From Polytrichum commune (taxonomy: Eukaryota > Streptophyta > Polytrichopsida > Polytrichales > Polytrichaceae), in assembly GCA_950295325.1 (NCBI GenBank), contig OX485803.1:73919554-73983553 (forward strand): a stretch of 64,000 nt of DNA. Reading direction: 5' to 3'. Positions 23,622 through 38,126 of the stretch are shown in pieces. The position numbers and the translations under genes are program-made. Within the stretch, counting starts at the first letter, position 1. Every line of letters starts with the position of its first letter. The notes under the pieces are model-generated. The model did not search any database, was not told the origin of the DNA, and worked only from the letters and a program-made list of their open reading frames with translations.

Positions 23622-26600
23622 CTAGAAAGACACATACAGAACTGGAACAAGACCAGTTGTCTTTCCATCTCGTCCAGGTTTCTTCTTCCGCACCTACAAT
23701 TCAAGACAAACAATTTCAATGAGTCTGAATTGCTCAACAAGTAAATCAGTTTTTCCCTCTCTTAATGCTGCAGACAAGATTATCTAATTCTAGATTTAAA
23801 AGATCTGCCAAGAATCCCTGCACTAAGCTGTTAATTGTAATTGGACAAAACATGGCAGGGATTCATCCATCTTCAGCAAAAAGCATTGATGCCCAGCAAA
23901 GATGGATACTCTTTGTTTGAGACTTGTTTGTAACCAATTGAATGCTATCCAAACAAATTGAATCAAGCAGCCAAAGTATTAATAAGGATCAGGCCATTGT
24001 TGACATACTGAGAACCACCCGTCAACTTCATATTCAATCTCAAGGTCTTCTCCAGCTGTTAGATTGAGCTGCAATTACCATACATCAAAAATTAAAAATT
24101 AGAGAATATAACAAAATCAGGTTGATTCCAGAGTACAGGAAATAACATCCTCACTTTTGCATAGAGGTCCCAAACAACATATTCTCAAGAAAAAACTAAA
24201 TTTCGAGGCTAGAGATTGTAGGTATATCCTACTGCAGAACAAGGAAATTGCTTCACAGAAATAGATGATCTGTACCTCTTCATCACCACCAGCAGTGAAG
24301 TCGTAAAGTGCTTTGCCATATTGAGGCTCTTGGCGATCATCACTCTGTGCATCAACACTTGGTCGTGGAGAGTCCCGGGTAGTGCTATCAGAAGTCATTG
24401 AATCATTTCTTCCGGATGTACCAAACTTCCGTCCAGATGCCTGATATAAGAAAATTATAGCTCATTTGTCAGCACAGAAGACAATGTCTTTCTCTGGACT
24501 ATAGACAGCTAACACCAGAACTTGAACTAAACCAAGCACACCAAAAGGTCAAAGTGGAGGATGTTGCCTTCTTCATGAATAGGTTTTTTACTTAATAAGG
24601 AATGTTCTCTATACAAGTTACATAAATGGTTGAACCCATACATCCCAAAAAGTAGTGTGAGCATTGAATGAAGAATACCAAACATGGTGACAAAGTACCA
24701 TATGATTGCTGAGAAGGATACTTTAAAGTGACAATAATGAAGAATGATCAGGTCAGTGTCACCTTAGGAGAGTCTGATTTTGATGAAACATCTCGTAGCC
24801 CACCATCAACTGTAGAGGGATGCTTATGAGTCTTATGATCATCCTCCTGCAAAAGAACAGAAACACACATATTTTAAGCTTTACACATTGGATGCAGGTG
24901 AGAAACATTTGATGTCAGAGCCTCCATCCACAAAGGTTAAGATCATGTTGGAGTTGACGAATATAACATTTTCCATACACAAACCCATCTGAAATAGGTT
25001 TGCTGCACGTTATTAAAACATGAGCAAGAGTATATTTTATGGTCCAAAGCATTCTAATTAGTATTAAATCTACAAGAAATCCAAAAAGTGGAACCTTCAC
25101 TGTTCACCTTCTTATTATCATCATCAATAAGTTGGCTCCACAAAGTCAATATGAAACACGAGTACTTTTTATTAGTGTAGCATTGAGGCTAAATTTTCAA
25201 AAATATCATTGCTATCCTAGTACACAGCAGAACTTTTCTAGGAAGAAACTCAACAGAATTATGTTGATGGTTTGGGAAATAAGAAATTGATAAATGGAAT
25301 TTTTTTAAGTGGACAAAAGTGCAGGAATCGGTATATACTGAGCTCTTAGTAGCTAACAAACTTATGGAGAAATGTATCCAGATGAGATGGACTAATGAGA
25401 GCTGATGAGCATACCCGACGCGTTGCATGACTGAAGGGGTTGGCAACGCCTGGGAACCGAGTACTTCCAAATCTTGAGGATGATGCAGACTCCGGTGATG
25501 ATGTGCCAGATGACACGGCTGCTTCATCATCCTGTCAAGCAAAAATGTGCTCATGCTCTCAGACGAAATGCTCTTATATACAGACAACAATTGCAAGCAC
25601 CCACAAATTAAAAGGGTTTCAAATGAGAATGAAGCATGCAACTTTTCGATAATTATCATGAAGTTTTTGCAACACATCAAACCCATTCAAGAAATTGAAC
25701 CATGTCAGGAGACTTCTGATGGCTGACAATTACCGAGCTATCAGAGCCATCAAGAAGTGTCTTGGCCCACATGTCGTCATATGAAACAGAAGGACGCGGC
25801 TCCTCTTCTTCTTCCTCCTCTTCTTCTGGGGCATCAGTGCCTCCTCCTTTCATGAAGTCATTAACCTGCCAATATCCACAAGGTTTTTAAGGGCTAATAG
25901 CATGAATATGTCCCTCTCAGTAAAGGAAATTCATCACTACCATGTTGTCTGACAGTCACCTCAAGAATTTTTAAATGACAACAGGGTGTCAAATGTGTAC
26001 CATATCCATGCCTGGCTGATTATTACCCCACTCAGAGGTTACATTTGCATCATCAGCAGTCTGAATATGGACAGGAGGATAATCAATACGGCCTCCTCCA
26101 GCTCCATAATCAAGGAGATCTGATATTCCAGTAGCTACTGCTGGGTCATTATACCCTTTGGAAGCATCAATGCGGTGCTCATTCCGGTACAAGTTGATGA
26201 GTTTTGCACTGCCACAACAATAGCATGTCCGTGCATAATCAGAAACCCATTTACCTCACTGTAGAAGTATACATGTGCTTAGCAAAAGACAGGTAATACA
26301 TATATCTTTGTACTCGAAACCACTTGCCTTGAGCATTGATATCTCTGCTTGATCATTCCACTAGATCTCAATAGCAGGAGTCAGTGTAAATACGTAGGAT
26401 AATTTAAGATATGCACAAATAGGGGAGTTGAAAAGTGATTCTACAAATGTACCTAGTAGGCCCAAGTGGCAGATACTTCGAGCGAGGAACAAAACAGAAA
26501 AGTGAGACAAGATCTAAGAGTCTCTCATGAGTCTCATACAATCTCTTCAGGTCTTCATCAGTCCACTCCTCCTTAGCATTATCATGTTGCCTCGTATCCC

Positions 26601-29600
26601 TACACACAAAGTAAATGAAACCCATATATCATATTCATAAAGAGACACATAGTAAAGTATACCTAACATCATGATAATAAAGCAGCTTTCCATGTGTAGC
26701 TAGACAGACTATTATACCCCTTGCATTTATTATCACAAAATGACACTAGATATGTAATATTTTAAGTCCAGATTCACTACTTTCAGAGGAAGTGGACATA
26801 CTTCACAAATTGATCTTGACCCTTGTACATCTCATCCAAGACCTGCAACATGGGTGCAATGATGGAGCTGAGACCAGTCCCACTGGCCCCTTGGTCCTCT
26901 CCATTAGTTGCCTCTGCACCTATAACTTTCTCCCTTGTTCTTCCTTGAGCAAGAGTGTGCAGAAATTCGTAGATCTGGAGCCTGTATGGTTCACCTGACC
27001 TAAGAGCCACAGTCACTAATGCTTGGGCTGCAATGATCCGCACCTGTCAAACCATTGCTCATGAGAGTCTGAACCGAGTGGACCGCAGTTGACATCATTT
27101 GCTGCTTTCAACAGAACAACTTACAAGGATGTGTTCACAATAACCAGGTCTAAGGACAAATGAAACTACATTATTGTACACATAATTACCTCCCAGCTGC
27201 CACTAATGGCACAACGTTGAAGCCGAGTCACTGCTCCTGCAAGTGTTGGATTCCTAGAGCTTGCAGCAGCCACCATCTTCTCACCATCAAGCATCATAAG
27301 AGCTGTGCTTGGTGAGGTGGCTGACTCCCATGCATACTCTGCTGCTGCATAGTTTGCATTTTCTCCAAGAAACCAGACCTGATATAATCCATCTTTCAGT
27401 AAGTTTGGAGGCCAGAAGACATGGAACCAGTTGGAGACATTATTGTCTTCATTCTTACTTGGACACAATTTCTACCATATATATGTTGCAAAATTCTTCA
27501 AACTGGACTTCAATACCAAGAAACGAAATGAAAGATGACAAACCCTGTTGAACATTAAAACACTGTTGCAAACAAGAGACCTAGCCTATGATTTAGGGCT
27601 GATATGTTTTATTGCTCCTGAAATCAAAGGCAGTGGAAGACGTATACCGCAGCTTGAACCAACCGCTGCAGTGCAATTGCAGATTTTGGATCAGCACGCT
27701 CTGTTGCTCTCCCGCCTACCATCCCTAGCGGCTGAGGCGGGGGGAGATCCAGCACCACAGTGACTGCCTCCAGTGCAGTATGCTTTCCATCAGGTCCTGA
27801 TCCCACGAGGCATGTCTGTGTGTATGTGATGCATTGTCAGTTATCAAATATATTTTGACAAGCATAAAATTGAAGTGAGGTAGCTGAGGTAAATTATCAG
27901 AATGTCTTTTCCAGCTGCAATCATCAAACTGTGACGTTGTGAACTGAATTACCTTCCACAAGAGTTGCAGTACATCAGAATCAATTTTACCAGGAACCTT
28001 TGTTGCAAAAAGCCTGGATATGTCTAGCAATATCACTGCCATCTCAGGAGTGGCCTGCAAGCAAGAAGATTGAGCTCAATCAGGACCATTATCATTATAT
28101 ACAAGGTCTGGTGGTCTGGAGGTTATATCATGAGAGTGGTCTGATGGTCCCCCATCATGTAGAGCAGTGTTGGAGGTAAAAAGAACAACTTGCATAGAAT
28201 TTAAATGAGCTAGTGCCTACATGTGGCATTTCTCCATCTTAGAAGGCGATAGGTAGATTGACTGGTAACAACTTGTGGGCATGACTTGCTGACCTTGAAA
28301 CGTGCATGTAAAGTAAGCATTATGTCATTCAGTAATGCCGCTGGCCATGAAGGATCAGCTAATTCTCCAGTGATGATAGCCTTCAGCTCTGCTACAGGCT
28401 CATATGGACTCTGCATCCAAATCAGGGCTTTTATTGCAGCAGCACGGACGTATACGCATTCACAAGCCGTGGTTGTTCGGACACCTTCCATGAGCCCTGC
28501 CAGCATACTTGCAATGGATTCCTTACCACCCGCTGACATAGACACTGTCCTTCGAGAACCTGCAGGGAAGGATAATTTTGTCATTTATCAGATCTGCCAG
28601 GTTATCTAAGTAACTTCATCATCACATAGTTCACATTAACATAGCATTGTATCATGTTGTAAACAACATGTAGTAATAGAGGAGACTACCTTCAGCATCC
28701 CCTGCATCATCATCTGCCTTCATGGCATCAGCAGTAGGATTCTCCATTGATGTGTCTGTTTGAACCATGTCATCAACATACCCTCGTACAGCAACTGCAG
28801 CTGCCCTGCTCTTTCCAAGCTCCTGTACAATTCTGACAGCACCATGGAGCACAGGTCTAGAAGGGCTCCTTAATGCTGACTCCAGTCTGTAACCACTCAG
28901 GAACACACGAGTCAGTTCATTTTTACCAGACCCTCATAAACACAATGTTTTTATACTATGTGGGATATAACAAGCAATCGCATGAAAAGCCTGGAAAGAT
29001 TCGATTGAAACCTCTTCCAACTTCTCATTTAATCCTGTGGGTAACTCAAAATGCAGAACTGCCTTCTTGACAATCTTAGTGAATGCTTTCATAATTAGGT
29101 GTCCGCACACTGCTTAGAGAGATCCATGAGTTGTTTGTGTCCACCTTCGCATTACTAGCTTTATAAGAGGTTGGGGTCGCCTGGGCCTTGGAGCTTGACG
29201 ATCTTTGGGACCTCTTGGAGGAATCCCTTCTTTGGTAGCACTTCCATCTTTTCCAGCAGCTCCATTAGCATCTTTGGAAGGCAAAGAAGGTGGCTCTGGA
29301 AATTTAAGGATAGCAGTTGTGAGTAGGCCCCACCCAGCGGCACGATCTTCAAGGCTGCACACAGCATTTTCATACTCAGGCGCATGTTGCACAAACATCT
29401 AGTAAGCTATGTGCTGCTGCATACAAGAAAGGTAAATGATAATAACACACACCTTTCAGTGGCATCAAACTTGCCCAAAATGCAAGTGATGGCTTCAAAA
29501 CAAACTCGCTCACTTGGATCAAGAAGGAGTTGATACAAAATAGTTGTGAACTGTGTCTTCACCTCTGGCCTTTCTGCAAGGACAAGAAGTACAGTGAGAA

Positions 29601-32600
29601 ATCACAGCTGCCAGCACAGAGTGGAAAAATTGCTCCAAAATTTTTTGAAAGGTCTACAGGGTGCAGTGGATAATATACCATCAAGAACTCGTGCTCTGGA
29701 TAGAATGTAGCAAAGCCGAGCAAGATAAACACGAGCAAGAACATCATGTATCTGAAGCACTTCTTGCAACGAACCTGCCACATGCACAAAAACGTCTCTT
29801 AGACACAAGAGAAAAATTACACTCTTCTTTGTAGCCTCTGTAGTCTGTTGACAAAAAAGAGTACTGGGTTTGACATTTGCTTGATTGCAGCTATTTTTGA
29901 GATCTCATATGCACAACAAAAGGACCATACACCAAATTTCTAGAACTCAAGTGCTAGGTAAAGTGTTAAGTTACTCTATGAAATTCCCTGCACTGATAAC
30001 ATCAGGCAGAAATCACCAAAAATTCACAACAGAAAAAACTAGATTCGTGATATCTAGTTAGGTGACTTTCTTTATTAAGGGTAAAGTCAAACATAAAGCT
30101 CAGGGGCCTGTTCAGAGAGTAAATACCTCCAGCAAGAGCAAGTTTTGCTGCACACAGAAAGAAAGAAAAAGTTCAACTTGTTAATAAGGGATATAGTGCT
30201 AAGTCACACAATGGTGTAGCTAAAATCTGCAGAAATATATTGACCATTTAGATGCTTAGGGACAAAATTGGACCAGGGCTTGCTAACACACTGAATCAAG
30301 ACAAAGTGAACATGTGCAAAGCACGGATTCCTGTGGCAGCTAAAATTAGAAAAATCAGCAGAGACATTGCAGTTCTTGATCACATTACTTACCCACTGCC
30401 ATAGCCACTGCAGTTGTATCTTTCACAGCCAACTCTGCCACTACTGATAATGCATGTCTTACTCCAACAGGATCTGCACATGCAATTCTGCACATGCACA
30501 TCACATAAGTCAGCCTAAGCTTTCAAGACAACTATCCTGAATGGAATATTCTTAGAGCACAACCCTTATTATAGATCAGCATGGATTACTAGTTTCTACA
30601 GACAGTTGAAGCCCATTGATAATAGGTACAAAAGGAAAACCCTCACACACCCTTGAACAGCTCGATGAAGAAAGGCAGGATTTCCAGAGTCTAAAGGCAA
30701 CCGGCGTAAAGTGCTGAGAGCAGCATACTGTAGATTACTGCGCAATGCAGACTGCCAGCACCCATGGAAAGAAATTAGGAGGAATTCCTTGCATCATATC
30801 AAACAAAACATCTGTACTCCTCACCACTGTATATTGGAATGACACACAAATTTGAATTTGGCCAGCTTTGAAAGAATCCTCGGATCAAACACCAAGAGAA
30901 TGATGGACAGCCATTTGTGCCAGACCACACCATTGTTCCAATACACTATTACTTTAAGAGACCTCAATTTTTGAAGCTGACAGGATAAAGTCATTGGCAC
31001 TTCTGGCATGCAGAAAAATAACACTTCATTCTGAATTTCAAATGAACATGACGGTTTAACTAAAAAATAGGTTATTGACAATGGTATTGATTTTGAACCA
31101 GTTCGAACCTCATAAGCATCTAACAGAAGGCATATGTACAGAAATTAGTACACTTGATAGTACTACAACAGCTCCAATTGGAATGAGATCATATAGCAGT
31201 CAATCTTATGTAACCATTAGATAACTTTTGCCTGTAAGGTAGGTAAAGACGTTTTAGGATCAAGGAGTGACGTTGCAAGAACATCCCCTTAGGAATAAGA
31301 AGACCTCATCACCAAAGAAATCCTACAAAGAACCATTCACTCTCTTCATACACAGGAAAGAGAAAGGAGGGACAACATTCCAGCAGAAGTTTATACCTCC
31401 TTGTCAACACTTTGCCTTCCAAACATGCCCTTCTTTCTTCTCAGTTTCCCTGCATCTGCAACCTGCATAGAATGAAATCAGATGTCTGGTTTGGGGATGA
31501 TGACTTCCGTCTTACAGCACTTTAATTGTCGCATAAATGCAAATTTTACCCCACATACAAGTATATGGATTTATTTGGACAGCACTGCACACAAAAGGAG
31601 ACCTCAAAGAACTATACATTGCAGATAAAACTTTGTCAAAAGAGGGGAAGAAAGACACTGGAGATGTTTATTAACCTTGTCCAGGATGCCAAATACAATC
31701 TCATAAAGTGTGGCCAATACGTCATTGCTGCTTGTCGGAGCAAAACTAAGAGCCTTAAGAGCTGCAATGCGCTGCGGATGAACTGCACAGACAACAGACC
31801 CATGTAAAACCCACTATCATTCCAGGAGGATAGATTTCAGTGACTAAATAAATAACATATTTATATTGGTGGCCATGGCATGTAGTAACCAAATTCAGAA
31901 TTTGTTACATACCTGCAGGATCAGCAAGTGCAGCATCAGCTGTAAGCGCAGTAATAATCTGTGGCACGACCTCTGCTCGTGTGACTACAGTCCCTCCAGC
32001 AAGATTCAAGTCCGCCAAAGCATCCCAATTGGGTGTTGGTATTCCTCCACCAGGGGTAACACCTTGAGCGCCACTTTCTGCCAGAAGTCTAGCAAGGAAG
32101 TAGTAAACATATCGTAGGACACTTCGGTCATCTGATGTCTTATGAAGCTGCACATTCAGAAGATATCAGTATTAAAAATTCTTTGGCATTCCAGCTCTAT
32201 AAGTTTAATCTAGAGCAGAGTTCTGCATTATGTGACAAATTCTACCCTCCAAAAATCATGAACGAATAAACAGATATGGAGCAGCATATCAATCATGTGA
32301 GACTCAAGAACAATTACACTGAGGAAAGTTCTGAAACAAAACAAACCCTTTGAAGAGCCTGTCATGATAATTATTGGTAGAAGATTATGCAGACACTTTC
32401 AAATAGGGGAAAAGAAGGACCACAAACAAACAAAAAGTTCTGCTTCGGTGAAGTTTGTAAAGAGGTTTTCAAGAGTACAAATTTATCTCATACCGCAAGA
32501 AGAGAGGGGGCCAATGATGGATCGACAGAGCTATACACAGCCAGCTTGGGGAATACTTGGTGAACAAGCTGCTTTGCAGCAGTTTTCTGCATATACCCCA

Positions 32601-34979
32601 CACACCCCACATTAGTTAGCCACAAGTACTTCATTGTCACAATCTACACTTACAAAGACATTTCCCTTGCTCATTTGATGAAAGCATAACATCCAATATC
32701 ATAAGCATGACAAACTCAACATATGTAATTGTCAAAATTAGAAATTTTAAGCAGGTCATTTGAAATACACACCTGGTCAGCAGATGCTGAAAGTTCCTGG
32801 AGAGTTCTGGCAAGCTGCGAGTAGGATACAGGCTACTCATCCCAACATACACAAAACAAGTCAATGTTGTTCATGAGTCACCGGTGATCTCAGGTTGGAG
32901 GAGCCAGAGAGTGTCCAAGAACGACAGAAATATGCTAGGCTTTCAAAATGCGAAAAAGTCATCCTCCTAGTAACAACATCACATGTTTTCAGACAATATG
33001 GATATGGACATAACTATCAGAGATCCAGTTCATCATGCTCCTAAGAGAAGTAATCTAAGCAAGGAGATACTAACATCCAACACACTAATATGTTTCAATT
33101 CTCGGTGGAGAGTAATCTGCTGGGATATTTCTCAAATTCCAATGCAAGTGGTTCAGTGGGTGGCCAGGATGGACAAAGTGTTGGAGATGAGATAGGATGC
33201 ATATTATTACCAACCATTAAGACCTTAGGAATTCATCCCAAAGACTCACCCCAAAAGCCACAATCAAGGGAAGGAGGCTGCACAGACCTTCTCCATGCAC
33301 CCTGTGACTGCTATGAGTTTCAAAAGTGCAGATGATGGTGAAGGGAAGCCACAATAGTATTAATATGGTTTGTTTTTACAGGTATCGCCTAGAAGGCCAT
33401 TTGGCAGGAAGTCAATCTCTCGAGCACATGCTAAGTAACATTGAATCATAAGAACCTAACCATTTGCTTCAATGATGATATGTTATTTCAGTGTCCACCT
33501 TTTGGCATGATTTTGGCCCAGATTTTCCTCTCCTCTTCCTCATTGTGAGCAAACAGTATAATTCCACTTTGCAAGCTCGACTTGTTACTTTGCTCCAATT
33601 GGATATACTCAGCATTCCTTCTGCAATCTCTTCATTCAGTGCAATCCTAGAGGAGGTATGGAATCAAGTTTATTTTTCAGTGAATCTCTCCATAGATGAA
33701 TGATAAGAAGCCCTCTGAATGCTTGATCTTCTGGATATTTTCAGCAAGTTTTAGCTTAGCACCTGGTTCAAGGGAACACCTACTCGGTTCTATGGAGAAC
33801 ATTGCACTTCCCTATTCTGTTGTACATCTTTCAAATAGTAAAACTCCCTGAAAGACTAATCCCCATGGCTGATTGATTAATTCACACAAGCCATTAAATG
33901 CACAATATCAATAGCCACTGTTCCAAATACAAAGTAAAGGTCAATGGGGCTAAAACCAACGCCCTAAAATCTAGCCCAATAAATACATATTATTCTGAAA
34001 ATGTCCACCATCTTAACATCAGGCTTCTATGTTGGTTTTGGGTCATCTACCAATAAAACCTTGACCCTTATAAGTTATGCATATAGGATTCAAATAAGAC
34101 GTACTTTGGTGCCTTGGGATCCCCTGTCAATTGCTAGCGATTATCATTCTAAAAAAAATACAATAGCAATATCAATGCTCAGCACTTCCTAAAGCAAGGT
34201 TTTAGCACCAACTCTCTTAGCAAACCCCTTCCCATAAGGTAAGCAGGCCTAATTCAGTTACTTATCTTAATTGAACAGAAAGGACAACAGAAAGACATGT
34301 GTTTAAAAGAGACTGAAGTTCATGCTCAAAATTTGTTAACAAATTCGTTGACCATTGTAGGCTCAATAGTCAACATAATTGGGGGGACCTATGTAGCCTT
34401 CTTATGCTCACTGTCAGTGAAATGAAATGAAATTGATTTTAGAGTCAAGGAAGCCGACAGACTTATGGGACTAAAAGTACATCAAGATGGTGTCAAACCG
34501 GCTAATTCCCTAGAGTGGCATAGTGTGGTAGACTCTGTGAGGTAGAGGCTGATTTCAGTGGAATTTGATGATTCATAAGAATTGGAGATTAGCTCGAAAA
34601 ATTTCTGGGATTCATCCTGGCTTCCTCAGATACATTTGCAAACACACACAGATTTCAACCTCACGAATCTGAGTAGGATAAGAGTAGCAAACAACAAAAA
34701 GTAACCAAATAAGACCCATCTACGCTAAATAGAGAAATGCACCTTTTTCTTCTGCTTGAGGCTCGGACCAAGCCCTGTTCCTGCCTTTCCAGCAGCTCCA
34801 GTTTTGATTGACCCTAATAACTCTGGAGTCATCTGCACGTTCGACTTCCTGGGAGGGACATTTTTAATAGGTCGTTCTGAAGCGCCACCCTTATTTAGAG
34901 GAGGGAAAGCAGGATTTCCAGGCGGTGGAGGATCTGACGTAATCAGATCCATAAGCGAAGTTCCGGCCTCCTGTGCCAT
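23622..34979 (-). CDS. TASH3: TASH3, SH3-domain subunit of the TPLATE endocytic complex
   Basis: TASH3 belongs to the TPLATE complex, an adaptor for clathrin-mediated endocytosis at the plant plasma membrane. Twenty-six exons join in frame to 1196 residues, about the length of the Arabidopsis protein as I recall it. Exons (high to low): 34979-34743, 32832-32773, 32586-32494, 32147-31913, 31782-31676, 31462-31397, 30751-30651, 30487-30393, 30147-30127, 29774-29679, 29573-29453, 29354-29145, 28886-28690, 28559-28294, 28054-27953, 27815-27648, 27378-27190, 27043-26802, 26599-26453, 26208-26001, 25865-25734, 25531-25415, 24846-24763, 24440-24276, 24068-24009, 23693-23622. The start has the family's TSLMDLIT motif. 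The middle is an alpha-solenoid (GSLQEVLQIHDVLARVYLAR, RVCFEAITCILGKF). An acidic run precedes PRPSVSYDDMWAKTLL. The C-terminal SH3 domain (ALYDFTAGGDEE...EVDGWFSVRKKKPGRDGK) spans three exons. All sites are GT-AG. Exon 9 is only 21 bp. Confidence 0.97.
34430..34560 (-). repeat. LINE-like tail copy in TASH3 intron 1
   Basis: This matches the end of the 20949-21509 fragment in the opposite orientation: ATGGGACTAAAAGTACATCA, then GGC(G/T)TCAAAC(C/T)GGCTA and CTAGAGTGGC. It marks a second insertion of the same element within the first, longest TASH3 intron (about 1.9 kb). Confidence 0.7.
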
Positions 34980-34989
34980 CGCTCTACCC

Positions 34990-35860
34990 TACCTCCAAAA
35001 GTTCTTCCAGAAATCGTCCTTCTTCTACAACCGCATCAGCAATGGCATTTTTCCACAATGCAAGAAACGTAACCCGGTATCAAAACAACCTGCGATCACA
35101 ATGCATAAGTAACAAGAACCCTTAGATGTAAAATATGATAAACGAGAGTTGTGTCAGCCATTTTATACGTGTTTTCGAACTCCTAACCGAGCAGACTTCG
35201 TAAAACCTAATTCCAGAGCTCTTTCTACAACATATGAATCACTCCGAGTTCTTTTACAAGAGCATCACCAATGGCGTTTTCCCAGAATGCAAAAAAAGGA
35301 GCGCGTTATCGAAACAACCTGCCATCACAATGTACAAGACGAAGAAGAAGAATTTTCTAGGAGACAAAAGGCATCATAGCGTCGACCTGCTCTCGTTGAA
35401 CTTAATCAATGGATGCAAAATTTGATAAAAACAAGACTTGTGTCAACAGAAGCATCGGCCATTTTATACATATTTCCGAACTCCTCACCGAGTAGACTTC
35501 GCAACACCTAATTCGAAACTCTTTTTACGACAAATCATTCACTCGGAGCTTCAATGAAGAGCCGACTCTGGACCTAATCCGATGAGATAAAGGACCCTAC
35601 AGAGTGCAGCCATTTGCACACGTTCGCGGACTTGAAACCGTGTAGGCTTCGCAACACCTAATTTCAGAGCTCCACGACAATCATCCACCCATTCGGAGCT
35701 TCGCTGTACGAACGATTCTCGACCAAATGCAATGGAGTAAAGCTTAAAATGAAGCTGGAGAGAAGATCATACCAGAGATGTGGCGAGCTCCGATCACTAG
35801 TTTAAGGAGGAATTGCGAAGACGGGGTCTCGGACGATCCGAGTGATGGAGGAGTGACAAG
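34990..35860 (-). promoter_or_regulatory. TASH3 5' leader/promoter made of imperfect direct repeats
   Basis: The region directly upstream of the TASH3 start contains two long units (about 34996-35235 and 35236-35545) and a shorter third (about 35600-35710). Shared blocks include CATCA(G/C)CAATGGC(A/G)TTTT, CAAAACAACCTGC-type sequence, GCCATTTTATAC and AGACTTCG(T/C)AA(A/C)ACCTAATT. The repeats probably cover the 5' UTR and proximal promoter. No TATA box or start site could be fixed. Confidence 0.55.
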
Positions 35861-36454
35861 GAAAATTTGGGAAAGGTGCCTGATGAGCCTGGCGGGTTCT
35901 CCTGACCTCGTTCCCATTAAGTTCTCGTAAAGTTCCCAATGATAATAACTCCTTTCTAGGTTCCAATCGCGGCTCGTGAAAGTCCGTCAGGTCTTCCTAG
36001 AGAGGTCAGGTACACACCAATATCGTCCGGGTATCTAAGTTCTACCCGGTACATGGGCGGGTATTAAATACCAGGCCCGGCTGGTACCCTACCCAACGAA
36101 CACATATTGATATCCGCCCGATACTTGCACATATACCATTGCAACATTCCATGGTATCACCTAGATATTCTTGGACATTTCATAAATATTTTTAATATCA
36201 TGAACAACTACATATCAATTTTTTTATTCTTTTTAACATTGGTTTTTTAATCGGTCTATGAGAAAATTTCATACTCCCATAAGATTGATACCTAGGACCG
36301 AATTAGACTACATTGAAGAAGTGCACCGGTCAAGAATTTTAGGGAAATGGAGCAATATGATTGGTTATAAAATGAGTTCATCATTACTCATGATTTACAC
36401 AATGGCCAAGTCTTCTCCAGTGAAGGACTTCAAGCATGAAAGAAAAAATGATGT

Positions 36455-36720
36455 GGTTGTCAACATGCCAACATTTTTTGCTAGGAGAGTTCTCCAAAGG
36501 TCAAGTTTCTTGGGCAACTTCAAACCCTCATACAAGAAACTCGGTCTCTAGAGAACTCCAACTTGAGGTTTTTATATATAGATAAATAGATGGATAGATA
36601 CAATAGATATAGTTTGTTTTTGTTTTACCATCTTGATTGTCATACATACCGTCGCCTCAAAGAACCTTGTCTTGGGCTAAAACTTTTGTATGGCTAGTAT
36701 ACTTCTTCACAATGGTCTAA
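36455..36720. repeat. Relative of the hAT-like element near 54-55 kb
   Basis: GTTCTCCAAAGGTCAAGTTTC and GAGAACTCCAA align with 54680-54765, and CGCCTCAAAGAACCTTGTC plus TTGGGCTAAAA align with 55625-55660. The interval between these landmarks is much shorter than at 54-55 kb, as expected for an internally deleted, non-autonomous copy. Confidence 0.6.
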
Positions 36721-37897
36721 ACCATTCTTACTTAGAGCATGATATATTATCCATGAATGTACATGTGCCCTTGCAAGTGCCAAGGTGGAGGGGCCTTGTG
36801 TAAGCCCGAGCACACTATATTGATAGCCAAGTTGTCAAATGGCATATGCAGTAGCAGCAGTTGGGGGCCCCTTGGACGGAAACCATATCTACTCAAGCCC
36901 TAGCTGGGAATTGGGCCAAATCTGATAGATTGCATAAATGTTGTCAAATATATTTTTTAAAATTATGAAGCAAACACACTTCTCAAATTGGGGAAACAAT
37001 GAGTCCACAAACAAGGAGATTGATCTAGTTACATATGGGATGATTGAATTTGAGAAATAATTGGTTCAAGTTCAAGACTATATTAGACAAATCGTCAACC
37101 TATTCATAAATATACACAGAATATTACATTGATTAATAAAAGATAACCAAAAGATTTTAGCATGTAACTATTTGGATTTGGAAACATTTGGATATTGACT
37201 AATTTTGCCCAAAATATATTGAGACATTGCAATGAGCTTCCAATAATTTCTTTGGTATAATGTGAAGCATACAAAATTTGAAAATATAGTGTAAACACCT
37301 TGCAATGTTCTTTTGTTGCCAATAAGTTCTTTTTTTTTCAAATGAAGGGTTAGCCAACATTTCAAGCTTAAAATGGCAACCCATGTGAGACATACAAGGA
37401 AAATGGCAGCAAGACTACCACTGCAACCTACTACCGGTATTGTAGATGGGAAGGATCCATATTAAAACTAAACTACCTAACATCATGTCATTGTCATATT
37501 GGAGTCCACCGCAATGTTTTTTTTTTTAAAATAAAAAAATTGTTGTGCTCTAGAGTTGAAATTGGTTAATAATGATAACCTTGAGAACGAAATTAATTAA
37601 CAGGCCTCGGCCTTAATTAGCCCCCCGAGCCTGGCCTCCTACACTTGATTATGTTTAATCACACTTAATTAGTTTGAATGTGTATGAATACTTTGTGAAA
37701 GTAGAAGGTATTACCTAAAAATTTATAAATTAAACATATTAAAATAAAACATTCATTTTAGTTCCATTTTAGAATGACAAAGATCTTTCAATGGTAAGTC
37801 ACAAAAATTATAACCTCGGTGCTAATGAGGGTTTTGTAACGATTTCACTTCGAAAAGGAAATCCCAATCAATTGCTTATTTGCTCAATGGAAATGAA

Positions 37898-37898
37898 C

Positions 37899-37936
<38 letters not shown>
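37898..37936. repeat. (GT)n(AT)n microsatellite
   Basis: A run of GT dinucleotides passes directly into about 13 AT dinucleotides. Confidence 0.95.
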
Positions 37937-37940
<4 letters not shown>

Positions 37941-38126
37941 TTTGGATTTTGGACCTTGAAAATGAAGTGCACTATATATGGGTTATATGGAGAAGTGGCC
38001 TTCAAGAATGCAAGGATTAGGCCAAGGTTGGGGGTTAGGCCAAGGTTGGGGCGGGCCAAGCTTGGGTTTTTTTCGGTGTTGCCCTTGCCCCCCACCCTAA
38101 TGAATGCAACACTTGTCGGGGGTATT

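Noticed and set aside
29161-29394. Overlapping minus-strand frame beginning MCNMRLSMKML
   Set aside because: It is another frame of TASH3 exon 12; the frame with EDRAAGW and PRPRRPQPLIKLVMRR fits the family and the neighbouring exon phases.
33491-33703. Plus-strand ORF in TASH3 intron 1
   Set aside because: It has no recognisable domain and lies in an intron rich in repeat remnants.
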